A DNA stretch of 64,000 bases. It comes from Variovorax sp. 54 (GTDB lineage Bacteria; Pseudomonadota; Gammaproteobacteria; Burkholderiales; Burkholderiaceae_C). Below are positions 42,579-50,899 of the stretch, in pieces. Where the stretch lies: assembly GCF_002754375.1 (NCBI RefSeq), contig NZ_PEFF01000001.1:2232001-2296000 (forward strand), written 5' to 3'. Each line of letters opens with the position of its first letter. Position 1 is the first letter of the stretch. The translations under genes and the position numbers were made by a program. Below the pieces are notes generated by a model. That model searched no databases and was not told the DNA's origin. It was given only the letters and a program-made list of their open reading frames with translations.

Positions 42579-43577
42579 TCAGCCGGTCGCGCGCGGGGTT
42601 GTTCCTTTGCGCACCGGCAACGCGCCCTGCGCTTTCGCTGCTTCGCGCAGCAGCCCCGCCATCGCGGCGCGCAACGGCGACGGCTCGGCCTCGCTGCGTT
42701 GCAGCAGGCCGACAGGCTCCTCGGTGCCGGTGGTGTCGATCGGCAAGCGCACCAGGCGGCCGTCGGCCAGCTCGCTGCGCGCGGCGCCCAGCGGCGTGAT
42801 CCACACCGCGTCCGACACCGCCACCAGCGCACGCGCCACCGCCACGTCGAGCGTCTGCAGGGCGTTGGGCGGCAGCGCAAGGCCGCGCGCCGACAGGAAG
42901 CTCTCGGTGTTGTGGCGCGGGGCCGTGCCCTCGCCGTACACGACCAACGGGTAGTCGAGCACCGCCTGCACCGGCGCGGCCTTGAGTGCAAGCGGATGGC
43001 CGGCGCGCACGGCGAACACCAGCGGCTCGGTGTGCAGCAGCTCGAAGCTCAGGCCGCCCATGAGGCGCGGATCGCTCATGCGGCCGACCACGAGATCGAG
43101 CTCGCCGGCACGCAGCTCGTCGAGCAGCACGGCGTTGGCCGCGCTCTTCACCAATACCTGCACCGCCGGCCAGCCCTCGCGCAGCCGCGCCAGCGCCACC
43201 GGCAACAGCGCGGGCGCCACGCTGGGCAAGGCGCCGATGCGCAGGCGCTCGATGCGCCCGCCCGCGGCCGGGGCCACGGCCTGCGCGCTGGCGTCCATCG
43301 CTTCGAGCACGCGCAGGGCGTGGGCCAGCAGCTGTTCGCCGGCCGGCGTGAGGCCCTGCACGCCGCGGCGGCCGGCCTGGCTGCGTTCCACCAGGCGGGT
43401 GCCGACCACGGTCTCGAGCTCCGACAGCGTCTTCGACACCGCCGGCTGGCTCAACGCCAGCCGCTCGGCCGCGCGCGCCAGGTGGCGCTCCTGCGCGACC
43501 GCGACAAAGGCGCGCAGGTGCCGCAACTGCACGTTGCGCACGAAATCCTGGCGAAGCTCGGCGGGGGACTTTTTCAA
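42579..43577 (-). CDS. pcaQ: LysR-family regulator, PcaQ-like
   Basis: The protein has 332 residues. The N-terminal helix-turn-helix (about 17-75) reads LRHLRAFVAVAQERHLARAAERLALSQPAVSKTLSELE, and a LysR substrate-binding domain follows (about 105-310). Ending and length match the PcaQ group, which activates protocatechuate genes in response to beta-carboxy-cis,cis-muconate in other genera. It is divergent from pcaHG with an inverted repeat between. The identification rests on the neighbours as well as the sequence. Confidence 0.85.
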   Translation of the reverse strand: MKKSPAELRQDFVRNVQLRHLRAFVAVAQERHLARAAERLALSQPAVSKTLSELETVVGTRLVERSQAGRRGVQGLTPAGEQLLAHALRVLEAMDASAQAVAPAAGGRIERLRIGALPSVAPALLPVALARLREGWPAVQVLVKSAANAVLLDELRAGELDLVVGRMSDPRLMGGLSFELLHTEPLVFAVRAGHPLALKAAPVQAVLDYPLVVYGEGTAPRHNTESFLSARGLALPPNALQTLDVAVARALVAVSDAVWITPLGAARSELADGRLVRLPIDTTGTEEPVGLLQRSEAEPSPLRAAMAGLLREAAKAQGALPVRKGTTPRATG

Positions 43578-43589
43578 TGCCTTCTGGTT

Positions 43590-43613
43590 ATTGAAACTGG
43601 AACAATCTTCAAT
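43590..43613. promoter_or_regulatory. Inverted repeat in the pcaQ-pcaH promoter region
   Basis: ATTGAA (43590-43595) and TTCAAT (43608-43613) form an inverted repeat with 12 bases between. It begins 13 bases before the LysR gene start and ends about 67 bases before pcaH. A T-N-A-type dyad in this place suits a LysR binding site controlling both directions. It does not match the ATAACC-type PcaQ box of rhizobia closely. Confidence 0.5.
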
Positions 43614-43680
43614 TTACATCATTGATTGCGACTTCTACAGTGCGGGCTTCGGATTCGTCCCACGACAGGAGACAACGTAC

Positions 43681-44403
43681 ATGACCAAGACCCCCGGTGC
43701 CCAGCCCACCCTCACCCCGCGCGACTGGGACGCCCACCCCAGCTACATCTACCCCGGCTACAAGTCGACCGGCAAGCGCGGCCCGCAAAAGCCGCTCATT
43801 CCGCTGAAGGCCTCGCTCGGCGAGCTGCAGCAGCCGGTGTACGGCCACGACAGCATCAGTGAGTTCGACCACGACCTCACGCGCAACGCGCGCGTCAACG
43901 GCGAGCCGCTGGGCGAACGCATGATCCTCACGGGCCAGGTGCTCGACGAGCGTCGCCGCCCGGTCGCCAACACGCTGGTCGAGCTCTGGCAGGCGAATGC
44001 CTCGGGCCGCTACGTGCACAAGGTCGACCAGCACGACGCGCCGCTCGACCCCAACTTCCTCGGCGCAGGCCGCTGCCTCACCGACAGCGAAGGCCGCTAC
44101 CGCTTCCTCACCATCAAGCCCGGCGCCTACCCCTGGGGCAACCACCCCAACGCCTGGCGCCCGCAGCACATCCACCTGTCGCTGTTCGGCCAGAGCTTTG
44201 CCAGCCGCCTCGTGACGCAGATGTATTTCCCCGGCGACCCGCTGCTGCAGTACGACCCGATGGTCACCGGCACGCCCGAGCGCTACCGCAACCGCCTCAT
44301 TGCCGACTTCAGCCTCGACATCACCGAGGAAGGCTATGCCCTGGGCTACCAGTTCGACATGGTGCTGCGCGGCGCCGACGAAACGCCGTTCGAGAACCGC
44401 TGA
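43681..44403 (+). CDS. pcaH: Protocatechuate 3,4-dioxygenase, beta subunit
   Basis: The protein has 240 residues. The start at 43681 follows CAGGAGACAACGTAC; the frame is open upstream within the LysR region. The four iron ligands are visible: Tyr111, Tyr150, His163 and His165 (GAYPWGNHPNAWRPQHIH), corresponding to Tyr408/447 and His460/462 of Pseudomonas. With PcaG it opens protocatechuate between the hydroxyls to give 3-carboxy-cis,cis-muconate. pcaB, pcaC and pcaD are not next to it. Confidence 0.96.
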   Translation: MTKTPGAQPTLTPRDWDAHPSYIYPGYKSTGKRGPQKPLIPLKASLGELQQPVYGHDSISEFDHDLTRNARVNGEPLGERMILTGQVLDERRRPVANTLVELWQANASGRYVHKVDQHDAPLDPNFLGAGRCLTDSEGRYRFLTIKPGAYPWGNHPNAWRPQHIHLSLFGQSFASRLVTQMYFPGDPLLQYDPMVTGTPERYRNRLIADFSLDITEEGYALGYQFDMVLRGADETPFENR

Positions 44404-44414
44404 AAGGATTTCCC

Positions 44415-45026
44415 ATGCCATTGATGACCGCCCAGGCAGCCGACTTCGGCCAGACCCCGTCCCAGACCGTGGGCCCCTACTTCGCCTACGGCCTCACCGC
44501 CACGCAGTACGGCTACAACTTCAACCAGCCCTTCGACGCCGTGCTGGCGCTGGACACCGCCAGCGGCCAGCGCATCCGCCTCGAAGGCCGCGTGATCGAC
44601 GGTGACGGCAACCCGATCAACGACGCGCTGATCGAGATCAGCCAGCCCGACGGCGAAGGCCGCTACCCGCAGACGCCCGACGAGGCACGCGCCCTGGGCT
44701 TTCGCGCCTTCGGCCGCGTCGGCACGGGCACCGACGCGCAGAACCGCTTCGTGTTCCACACCGTCAAGCCCGGCGCCGAAACGCCCGGTGAAGCACCGCA
44801 CATCAACGTGATCGTGCTGATGCGCGGGCTGCTGCTGCATGCCTTCACGCGCGTGTACTTCAGCGACGAAGCCGAAGCCAACGCGAAGGACGCCGTGCTG
44901 CAGAGCGTGCCGGCCGAGCGCCGCCACACGCTGATCGCCGAGCGCGTGGAGCAAGGCGGCGCGGTGACGTATCGCTTCGACATCCGCATGCAGGGCGCCG
45001 ACGAGACGGCCTTCTTCGACGTCTGA
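44415..45026 (+). CDS. pcaG: Protocatechuate 3,4-dioxygenase, alpha subunit
   Basis: The protein has 203 residues. QTPSQTVGPYFAYGLT at the start and GRVIDGDGNPINDALIEISQ are typical alpha-subunit features. As expected for alpha, it lacks the iron ligand set (EAPHINVIVLMRG replaces the His pair region). It pairs with PcaH in an (alpha-beta-Fe) multimer. It starts 11 bases after pcaH, with AAGGA before the ATG. Confidence 0.95.
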   Translation: MPLMTAQAADFGQTPSQTVGPYFAYGLTATQYGYNFNQPFDAVLALDTASGQRIRLEGRVIDGDGNPINDALIEISQPDGEGRYPQTPDEARALGFRAFGRVGTGTDAQNRFVFHTVKPGAETPGEAPHINVIVLMRGLLLHAFTRVYFSDEAEANAKDAVLQSVPAERRHTLIAERVEQGGAVTYRFDIRMQGADETAFFDV

Positions 45027-45046
45027 CCCCCGGGAAAATCCGGACG

Positions 45047-45079
45047 AAAAAAAGCCCGCTGATGCGGGCTTTCTCTTTG
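45047..45079. terminator. Bidirectional terminator between pcaG and the cytochrome gene
   Basis: AAAGCCCGC (45051-45059), a TGAT loop and GCGGGCTTT (45064-45072) are followed by CTCTTT on the plus strand. On the minus strand a run of seven A residues before the stem gives a T-tract. It lies about 20 bases after pcaG and 27 bases after the convergent cytochrome gene. Confidence 0.88.
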
Positions 45080-45105
45080 GCGCAGCGGGCCGGTGCCCGT
45101 CTTGC

Positions 45106-45798
45106 TTACTGAGGCGCGTGATGCAGGCGCGACTCGGGCACGATCTTCAGTTCGCCAGGCAGCGAGCTGATGTAGGTGGCCAGGGTCTTCAGTTCGGCGT
45201 TGGTGAACTTCTTGGGTTCGACCTGTGCGGCCATCACGGCGTTCGAGCGGCCGAGGTGGGGGTTGTTCTTCACGCGGTACGACTTCAGCGCCACGAACAG
45301 GTAGTCGGCGTGCTGGCCGGCCAGCTTGGGCACGGTGCCGTCGTTCGGCGTGTTGAAGTTGGCGCCGTGGCACTTGGTGCAGCTGTTGTCCTTGTCGCGC
45401 GCGATGAGCGCCTGGACGTTCTCGGACGCGGCCTTGGCCGGTGCGGCCGGCGGTGCATCGCCTTCCTTCACGCCCAGCTGGCTGTAGTAGGCCGCGAGGT
45501 CGGCGATGTCCTGTTCGGTGAGGCTGTCGGCGATGGCGCGCATCGTCGGGTGCTTGCGGTCACCGCCCTTGTACGCGGTGAGCGCGGACGAGATGTAGGT
45601 GGCGCTCTGGCCCGCGATCATCGGGACCTTGTGGATCTCGGGGAAGCTCGCCTGGTAGCCGATGATGCCGTGGCAGCCCACGCACATCTGGACCTTCTTG
45701 GCGCCGTCCTGGGGCTTGCCAGTGACTTGCTGGGCTTGTGCCGAGAGCGTCACGCAAGCGACAGCAAGGGCAAACATCGTGGTCAACAACTTGTTCAT
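45106..45798 (-). CDS. Periplasmic diheme cytochrome c (c4-like)
   Basis: The protein has 230 residues. The start at 45798 (MNKLLTTMFA) gives a signal peptide ending near SAQAQ. There are two heme-binding motifs: CVGCH (Cys39, Cys42, His43) and CTKCH in the second half. Each is followed by a MIAGQ or LAGQH stretch and a distal Met region (HPTMRAIADSL and SNAVMAAQVE). This two-domain layout fits cytochrome c4, which passes electrons to terminal oxidases. It is a single gene, divergent from the MoxR operon. Confidence 0.9.
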   Translation of the reverse strand: MNKLLTTMFALAVACVTLSAQAQQVTGKPQDGAKKVQMCVGCHGIIGYQASFPEIHKVPMIAGQSATYISSALTAYKGGDRKHPTMRAIADSLTEQDIADLAAYYSQLGVKEGDAPPAAPAKAASENVQALIARDKDNSCTKCHGANFNTPNDGTVPKLAGQHADYLFVALKSYRVKNNPHLGRSNAVMAAQVEPKKFTNAELKTLATYISSLPGELKIVPESRLHHAPQ

Positions 45799-45948
45799 TT
45801 TGCGCGCACAATCTCGTGGAGATACAGTTTTTCGAATCAACATTCGATTATATGCAAGGGTCCCACGGGAACCTCGCGCGAGCTGCACAAGAGGCTGCGC
45901 AATGCAGTTCGAGTGTGTTCTTTTCTCCACCCTGCCTCCGCTCCACTC

Positions 45949-46803
45949 ATGAAATTCAAGGGCTCAGACAACTACGTCGCCACTCAGGACCTGATGCTGG
46001 CGGTCAATGCGGCCATCACATTGCAGCGCCCGCTGCTCGTCAAGGGCGAGCCCGGCACCGGCAAGACCATGCTGGCCGAGGAAGTGGCGCAAGCGCTCGA
46101 CATGCCGCTGCTGCAGTGGCACATCAAGTCGACCACCAAGGCGCAACAGGGCCTGTATGAATACGACGCCGTGAGCCGCCTGCGCGACTCGCAACTGGCC
46201 GACGTGGACGGCGGCCAGCGCGTCAAGGACATCCAGAACTACATCATCAAGGGCGTGCTGTGGCAGGCCTTCACGGCCGACCAGCCGGTCGCGCTGCTGA
46301 TCGACGAGATCGACAAGGCCGACATCGAATTCCCGAACGACCTGCTGCGCGAAATCGACCGCATGGAGTTCTACTGCTACGAGACGCGCGAACTCATTCG
46401 TGCCAAGCACCGTCCGCTGGTGTTCATCACCTCGAACAACGAGAAGGAACTGCCCGACGCCTTCCTGCGCCGCTGCTTCTTCCACTACATCAAGTTCCCC
46501 GATGCCGAGACGATGAAGCACATCATCGCCGTGCACTTCCCGAACCTGAAGCAGGAGCTGCTCACGTCGGCGATGAAGACCTTCTACGACGTGCGCAACC
46601 TGCCCGGCCTGAAGAAGAAGCCCTCGACCTCCGAGCTGCTCGACTGGCTCAAGCTGCTCGTGGCCGAAGACATTCCGCTCGAAGCCCTGCAGAGCAAGGA
46701 CGACAAGGTCGCCGTGCCGCCGCTGGTGGGCGCGCTGCTCAAGAACGAACAGGACGTGACCTTGTTCGAGAAGCTCGTCTTCATGCAACGCAACAACCGC
46801 TAG
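45949..46803 (+). CDS. MoxR-type AAA+ ATPase
   Basis: The protein has 284 residues. Walker A GEPGTGKT is near 33-40, Walker B LLIDEIDKAD near 113, sensor 1 is VFITSNNEKELPDAFLRR with an arginine finger pair, and the C-terminal lid is helical. It starts at ATG 45949; the long open frame upstream antisense to the cytochrome is not coding. MoxR ATPases work as chaperones with VWA proteins, and one is encoded three genes downstream. Confidence 0.93.
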   Translation: MKFKGSDNYVATQDLMLAVNAAITLQRPLLVKGEPGTGKTMLAEEVAQALDMPLLQWHIKSTTKAQQGLYEYDAVSRLRDSQLADVDGGQRVKDIQNYIIKGVLWQAFTADQPVALLIDEIDKADIEFPNDLLREIDRMEFYCYETRELIRAKHRPLVFITSNNEKELPDAFLRRCFFHYIKFPDAETMKHIIAVHFPNLKQELLTSAMKTFYDVRNLPGLKKKPSTSELLDWLKLLVAEDIPLEALQSKDDKVAVPPLVGALLKNEQDVTLFEKLVFMQRNNR

Positions 46804-46806
46804 GCC

Positions 46807-47055
46807 ATGAGCCGGCAACCCCATTCCACCAAACAGCTGATGAAGCTGGGCATTGCCCAGGCGGTGCTGTTCGTGGTGGGCGCGATGCTCGGCCGCGGGC
46901 TCGGGCTGCTGCTCGGGCTCGACGCCTTCGGCACCGACAGCAAGTACGGCACGCGCGAGATCATCGGCATTGCGCTGATCGGCCTGGGCGGCGGCGCCGG
47001 TGCGCAGGCCGCGCGCGCGTGGTACGTGCACAAGTACGGCGACCCGCGCGGCTGA
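46807..47055 (+). CDS. Small inner-membrane protein, unknown
   Basis: The protein has 82 residues. It has two hydrophobic segments, about 13-38 (LGIAQAVLFVVGAMLGRGLGLLLGL) and 52-68 (EIIGIALIGLGGGAGAQAA), each with Gly-xxx-Gly spacing. It begins 3 bases after the MoxR stop, so it is cotranscribed. No family was recognised. It may anchor the MoxR/VWA pair at the membrane. Confidence 0.75.
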   Translation: MSRQPHSTKQLMKLGIAQAVLFVVGAMLGRGLGLLLGLDAFGTDSKYGTREIIGIALIGLGGGAGAQAARAWYVHKYGDPRG

Positions 47056-47103
47056 GCCCGAGATCTACCGATACCCACCGAGACCCGCACGGAGAGTTTG
47101 CCC

Positions 47104-47691
47104 ATGGCGTTCGTCGAACCCGTCACGCTGAAGGCCCGCGGCATCGCGCTGGTGCCGCTCGCACTCCCCCACGAAGACGGCCTGCGCGCCGCGGCCGCCG
47201 ACGGCGAGCTGTGGAAGCTGCGCGTCACCTCCGTGCCCGAGCCGCAGGACACGCGCGGCTACATCGAGACGGCACTCAAAACCGCCGACCGCTTCGCCTT
47301 CGCCGTGACCGACGAGGCCACTGGCACGGTGCTGGGCAGCACGAGCTTTCACGACATCCTCCCGGGCGTGAAGCGCGTCGAAATTGGCTACACCTGGTAC
47401 GCCGAGCGCTGCCACCGCACCCACGTCAACACCACCTGCAAGCTGCTGATGCTCACGCATGCGTTCGACACGCTGGGCTGCAACGTGGTGGGCTGGCGCA
47501 CCGACAACTTCAACTTCGCCTCGCAGCGCGCCATCGAGCGCCTGGGCGCAAAGAAAGACGGCGTGATCCGCGGCCACGTGATGCGCCGCGACGGCACCAT
47601 CCGCGACACCGTCATGTACAGCCTGCGCGCAGGCGAATGGCCCGAGGTGAAGGCCCAGCTGCAGTACCTGCTCGACCGCCCGCGCGACTGA
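47104..47691 (+). CDS. GNAT-family N-acetyltransferase (RimJ/RimL type)
   Basis: The protein has 195 residues. The start at 47104 has GGAGAG 8 bases upstream. The fold follows the RimJ/RimL pattern: GIALVPLALPHEDGLRAAAADGELW, VLGSTSFHDILPGVKRVEIGYTWY, CKLLMLTHAFDTLGCNVVGWRTDNFNFASQRAIERLGAKKDGVIRGHVMRRDGTIRDTVMYS. It probably acetylates a protein N-terminus or small amine. It lies inside the MoxR-VWA gene group. Confidence 0.9.
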   Translation: MAFVEPVTLKARGIALVPLALPHEDGLRAAAADGELWKLRVTSVPEPQDTRGYIETALKTADRFAFAVTDEATGTVLGSTSFHDILPGVKRVEIGYTWYAERCHRTHVNTTCKLLMLTHAFDTLGCNVVGWRTDNFNFASQRAIERLGAKKDGVIRGHVMRRDGTIRDTVMYSLRAGEWPEVKAQLQYLLDRPRD

Positions 47692-47719
47692 CGACGACGA
47701 CACACAAGGAGCGCACCCC

Positions 47720-48907
47720 ATGCTCATCGACTTCTTCTACACGCTGCGTTCGGCCAAGCTGCCGGTGTCGGTCAAGGAATACCTCACGCTGCTCGAGGCG
47801 CTCAAGGCCGACGTGGTGGGCCCGAACTCCGACGGCGCCTACGGCATCGACGACTTCTACTACCTCTCGCGCACCGCGCTCGTGAAGGACGAGAAGCACT
47901 ACGACAAGTTCGACCGTGCCTTCGCCGCCTACTTCAAGGGCGTCGAGATGCTCACCGACTTCACCAAGGAAGTGCCGCTCGACTGGCTCAAGAAAACGCT
48001 GGAGCGCGAGTTCACGGCCGAAGAGAAAGCCAAGATCGAGAAGATGGGCTGGGACGAGCTCATGGAAACGCTCAAGAAGCGCTTCGAAGAGCAGAAAGAG
48101 CGCCACGAAGGCGGCAGCAAGTGGATCGGCACCGGCGGTACCTCGCCCTTCGGCAACGGCGGCTACAACCCGCAGGGCATCCGCATCGGCGGCGCGGGCA
48201 AGAACAAGAGCGCCGTGAAGGTGTGGGACCAGCGCGCCTACAAGGACTACGACGACACGCAGGAACTGGGCACGCGCAACATCAAGGTCGCGCTGCGCCG
48301 CTTGCGCAAGTTCGCGCGCGAAGGCAACGTGGAAGAGTTGGACCTGGACAACACCATCCACTCGACCGCCGCCAACGCCGGCTACCTCGACATCAAGATG
48401 CGGCCCGAGCGCCACAACAACGTCAAGGTGCTGCTGCTGATGGACGTGGGCGGCACGATGGACGAGCACATCCAGCGCGTCGAAGAACTGTTCTCGGCCG
48501 TGAAGACCGAGTTCAAGCACCTGGAGTTCTACTACTTCCACAACTGCGTCTACGACTTCATGTGGAAGAACAACAAGCGCCGCTTCTCCGAGAAGTTCGC
48601 GACCTGGGACATCCTGCGCAAGTACAACAAGGACTACAAGCTGATCTTCGTGGGCGACGCCACGATGAGTCCTTACGAAATTTTGCAACCTGGCGGCAGC
48701 GTCGAATACAACAACGAAGAAGCTGGCGCCGAATGGATCCAGCGCCTCACGCACACCTTCCCCAAGTTCGCCTGGATCAACCCCGAGCCCCAGGGCGTGT
48801 GGCAGTACCGCCAGAGCATTGCGGTGATGCAGCAGCTCATGTCCAACCGCATGTACCCGCTCACGCTGCGCGGCCTCGAAGAGGCGATGCGCATGCTGTC
48901 CAAGTAA
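47720..48907 (+). CDS. VWA domain protein, CoxE-like
   Basis: The protein has 395 residues. An N-terminal helical part (SAKLPVSVKEYLTLLEALKADVV) and a charged middle lead to a VWA-like domain from about 230. The metal site expected as DxSxS reads DVGGTMDEH (about 240), so both serines are replaced or shifted; this variant is common in CoxE-like proteins. It is cytoplasmic. It probably works with the MoxR ATPase as a metal-insertion or assembly chaperone; the client is unknown. Confidence 0.88.
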   Translation: MLIDFFYTLRSAKLPVSVKEYLTLLEALKADVVGPNSDGAYGIDDFYYLSRTALVKDEKHYDKFDRAFAAYFKGVEMLTDFTKEVPLDWLKKTLEREFTAEEKAKIEKMGWDELMETLKKRFEEQKERHEGGSKWIGTGGTSPFGNGGYNPQGIRIGGAGKNKSAVKVWDQRAYKDYDDTQELGTRNIKVALRRLRKFAREGNVEELDLDNTIHSTAANAGYLDIKMRPERHNNVKVLLLMDVGGTMDEHIQRVEELFSAVKTEFKHLEFYYFHNCVYDFMWKNNKRRFSEKFATWDILRKYNKDYKLIFVGDATMSPYEILQPGGSVEYNNEEAGAEWIQRLTHTFPKFAWINPEPQGVWQYRQSIAVMQQLMSNRMYPLTLRGLEEAMRMLSK

Positions 48908-48965
48908 CCCGCGGCCCCGCACAAGTGGGGGGCATGCCTCACACGTGTGCTGTCAGAATGCCCCC

Positions 48966-50891
48966 ATGGTCAGGGTGGCATCCGTTCTTTCGCCGGCGTT
49001 GTGGCCGGCTTTGCTTTTTTCCGGCGTCCTGCTTTTGCAAGGCTGCAGCCTGCTGCCTAAAAAAGAGGCGGCGGACACCGGCGCGTCCACGGCCGGCGTG
49101 GTGCGCAGCGCCGATGCCGACACCGCCAAGGACGGCGACAAGGCCAAGGCCGACGGCCGGCGCCGCGCCTTCACCGTCGACGTGCGCGGCCCCGAGACCG
49201 AGCGCGACTACCTGGTGCGCCACCTCGAAATCCAGCGCTACCGCGAGCTCGACGACCTGGGCGTGACCGAGGTCTCGCGCCTCATGGTCGCGGCCGAGGC
49301 CAATGCGCGCGAACTGCTGGGCACGCTGGGCTACTTCACGCCCACGCTCACGCTCGAGCTGAAGGAAACGCCCGACAGCACCGAGGCCCCGCGCGAGGTC
49401 GTCATCACCGTCGCGCCCGGCGAGCGGACCCGAGTGTCGACCGTGCAGATCCGCTACGCCGGCCAGATCGCCAACGACCCCACCGCCGAAGCGCAGCGCG
49501 ACGCCATCCGCACCGGTTGGGCGCTGCGCGCCGGCGAGCCTTTCACCCAGAGCGCCTGGGACGACGCCAAGACCACCGCGCTGCGCAGCCTCACGGCCAG
49601 GCGCTTTCCCACCGGCAGCGTGGAAGTCAGCCGCGCCGAGATCGACGCCGACCGCCACGAAGCCCGGCTCGGCGTGACCTACCAATCGGGCCCGGCCTAC
49701 AAGTTCGGCCCGCTGGTGCTGCGCGGCGTGGAGCGCTACGACGCCGACGCCGCACGCCGCATCGCGCGCCTGCCCACCGGCACCGACTACGACCAGCAGA
49801 AGCTGCTCGACGCGCAACAGCGCCTGGCCAGCAGCGGGTATTACGACTCGGTGTTCCTCACGCTCGACACCGACAGCAACACCCCGCTGGCCGCGCCCGT
49901 GATCGCCCAGCTGCGCGAGGCGCCGCTGCAGAAGGTCGTGATGGGCGTGGGCTTCACCACCGACAACGGCCCGCGCCTGTCGATCGACCACACCCACAAC
50001 CGCATGCCGCTGCTCGGCTGGCGCGCCGTGTCGCGGCTCTCGCTGGACAACGACATCCAGTCGCTGGGCACCGAGTGGAACGCCATTCCCAACGACCGCG
50101 GCTGGCGCTGGTTTGCCGGCGGCGAACTCAAGAGCGAACAGTCGGGCAGCTACGTGGTCGACAGCGGCCGGCTGCGCGGCGGGCAAAGCAAGTCGAGCGA
50201 CCACATCGACCGCAGCCTCTTCCTGCAGTACGACTACGCCCACAACCGCGGCACCGACGCGCCGCCCTCGGCCTCGGCCGTCACCGCCAACTGGGGCTGG
50301 ACCGGGCGCTACTTCGACGACAACTCGGCGCCTTCGCGCGGCTACGGCCTGGCGCTCGAAATGGCCGCGGGCTACACGCTCACCGGCCAGCAACTGCCTT
50401 TCACCCGCACCTACGCGCGCTTTCTCGGCGTGCTGCCGCTGGGCGCGGCCGAGGACAAGAACGCCCGCGCGCGCCGCAGCCGGTTGCAGATGCGCCTGGA
50501 GGCCGGCGCCGTCGCCGCCAAGGACAGCGCGCAGATCCCTTCGACGCTGATGTTCCTCACCGGCGGCGACACCACCGTGCGCGGCTACAGCTACAAGCAG
50601 ATCGGCACCGTGCGCGCCGACGGCAAGACCGTGTCGGGCCGCTACCTCGGCGTGGCCAGCCTCGAATGGCAGCGCCCCTTCGTCTACAAGGACAAGCTCA
50701 CCGAATGGGAGAGCGTGGTGTTCGTCGATGCCGGTGCCGTGGCCGACAAGCCCGGCGAGCTCAAGCCCAAGGTCGGCGTGGGCGTCGGCGCGCGCTGGCG
50801 CAGCCCCGTTGGCCCGGTGCAGGCCGACCTGGCCTACGGCGTCGACTCGAAGAAATTCCGCCTGCACTTTCGTCTCGGCTTCACCTTCTGA
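48966..50891 (+). CDS. tamA: TamA, BamA-family outer-membrane assembly protein
   Basis: The protein has 641 residues from ATG 48966; a GTG at 48945 is also in frame. POTRA-like domains occupy about 60-290 (VRHLEIQRYRELDDLGVTEV, PGERTRVSTVQIRYAGQI, YKFGPLVLRGVERYD). The 16-strand surface-antigen barrel ends in LGFTF and contains the conserved VRGYSYKQIG loop. With TamB it inserts autotransporters and other proteins into the outer membrane. The leader reads VLLLQGCSLL, which looks like a lipobox and is unusual for TamA. tamB follows after 8 bases. Confidence 0.92.
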   Translation: MVRVASVLSPALWPALLFSGVLLLQGCSLLPKKEAADTGASTAGVVRSADADTAKDGDKAKADGRRRAFTVDVRGPETERDYLVRHLEIQRYRELDDLGVTEVSRLMVAAEANARELLGTLGYFTPTLTLELKETPDSTEAPREVVITVAPGERTRVSTVQIRYAGQIANDPTAEAQRDAIRTGWALRAGEPFTQSAWDDAKTTALRSLTARRFPTGSVEVSRAEIDADRHEARLGVTYQSGPAYKFGPLVLRGVERYDADAARRIARLPTGTDYDQQKLLDAQQRLASSGYYDSVFLTLDTDSNTPLAAPVIAQLREAPLQKVVMGVGFTTDNGPRLSIDHTHNRMPLLGWRAVSRLSLDNDIQSLGTEWNAIPNDRGWRWFAGGELKSEQSGSYVVDSGRLRGGQSKSSDHIDRSLFLQYDYAHNRGTDAPPSASAVTANWGWTGRYFDDNSAPSRGYGLALEMAAGYTLTGQQLPFTRTYARFLGVLPLGAAEDKNARARRSRLQMRLEAGAVAAKDSAQIPSTLMFLTGGDTTVRGYSYKQIGTVRADGKTVSGRYLGVASLEWQRPFVYKDKLTEWESVVFVDAGAVADKPGELKPKVGVGVGARWRSPVGPVQADLAYGVDSKKFRLHFRLGFTF

Positions 50892-50899
50892 CCCGCGCC

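Noticed and set aside
45118..45948. An upstream extension of the MoxR gene antisense to the cytochrome
   Set aside because: The extension has no family match, while the cytochrome on the other strand has two CxxCH motifs and a signal peptide. MoxR proteins begin near the chosen ATG.
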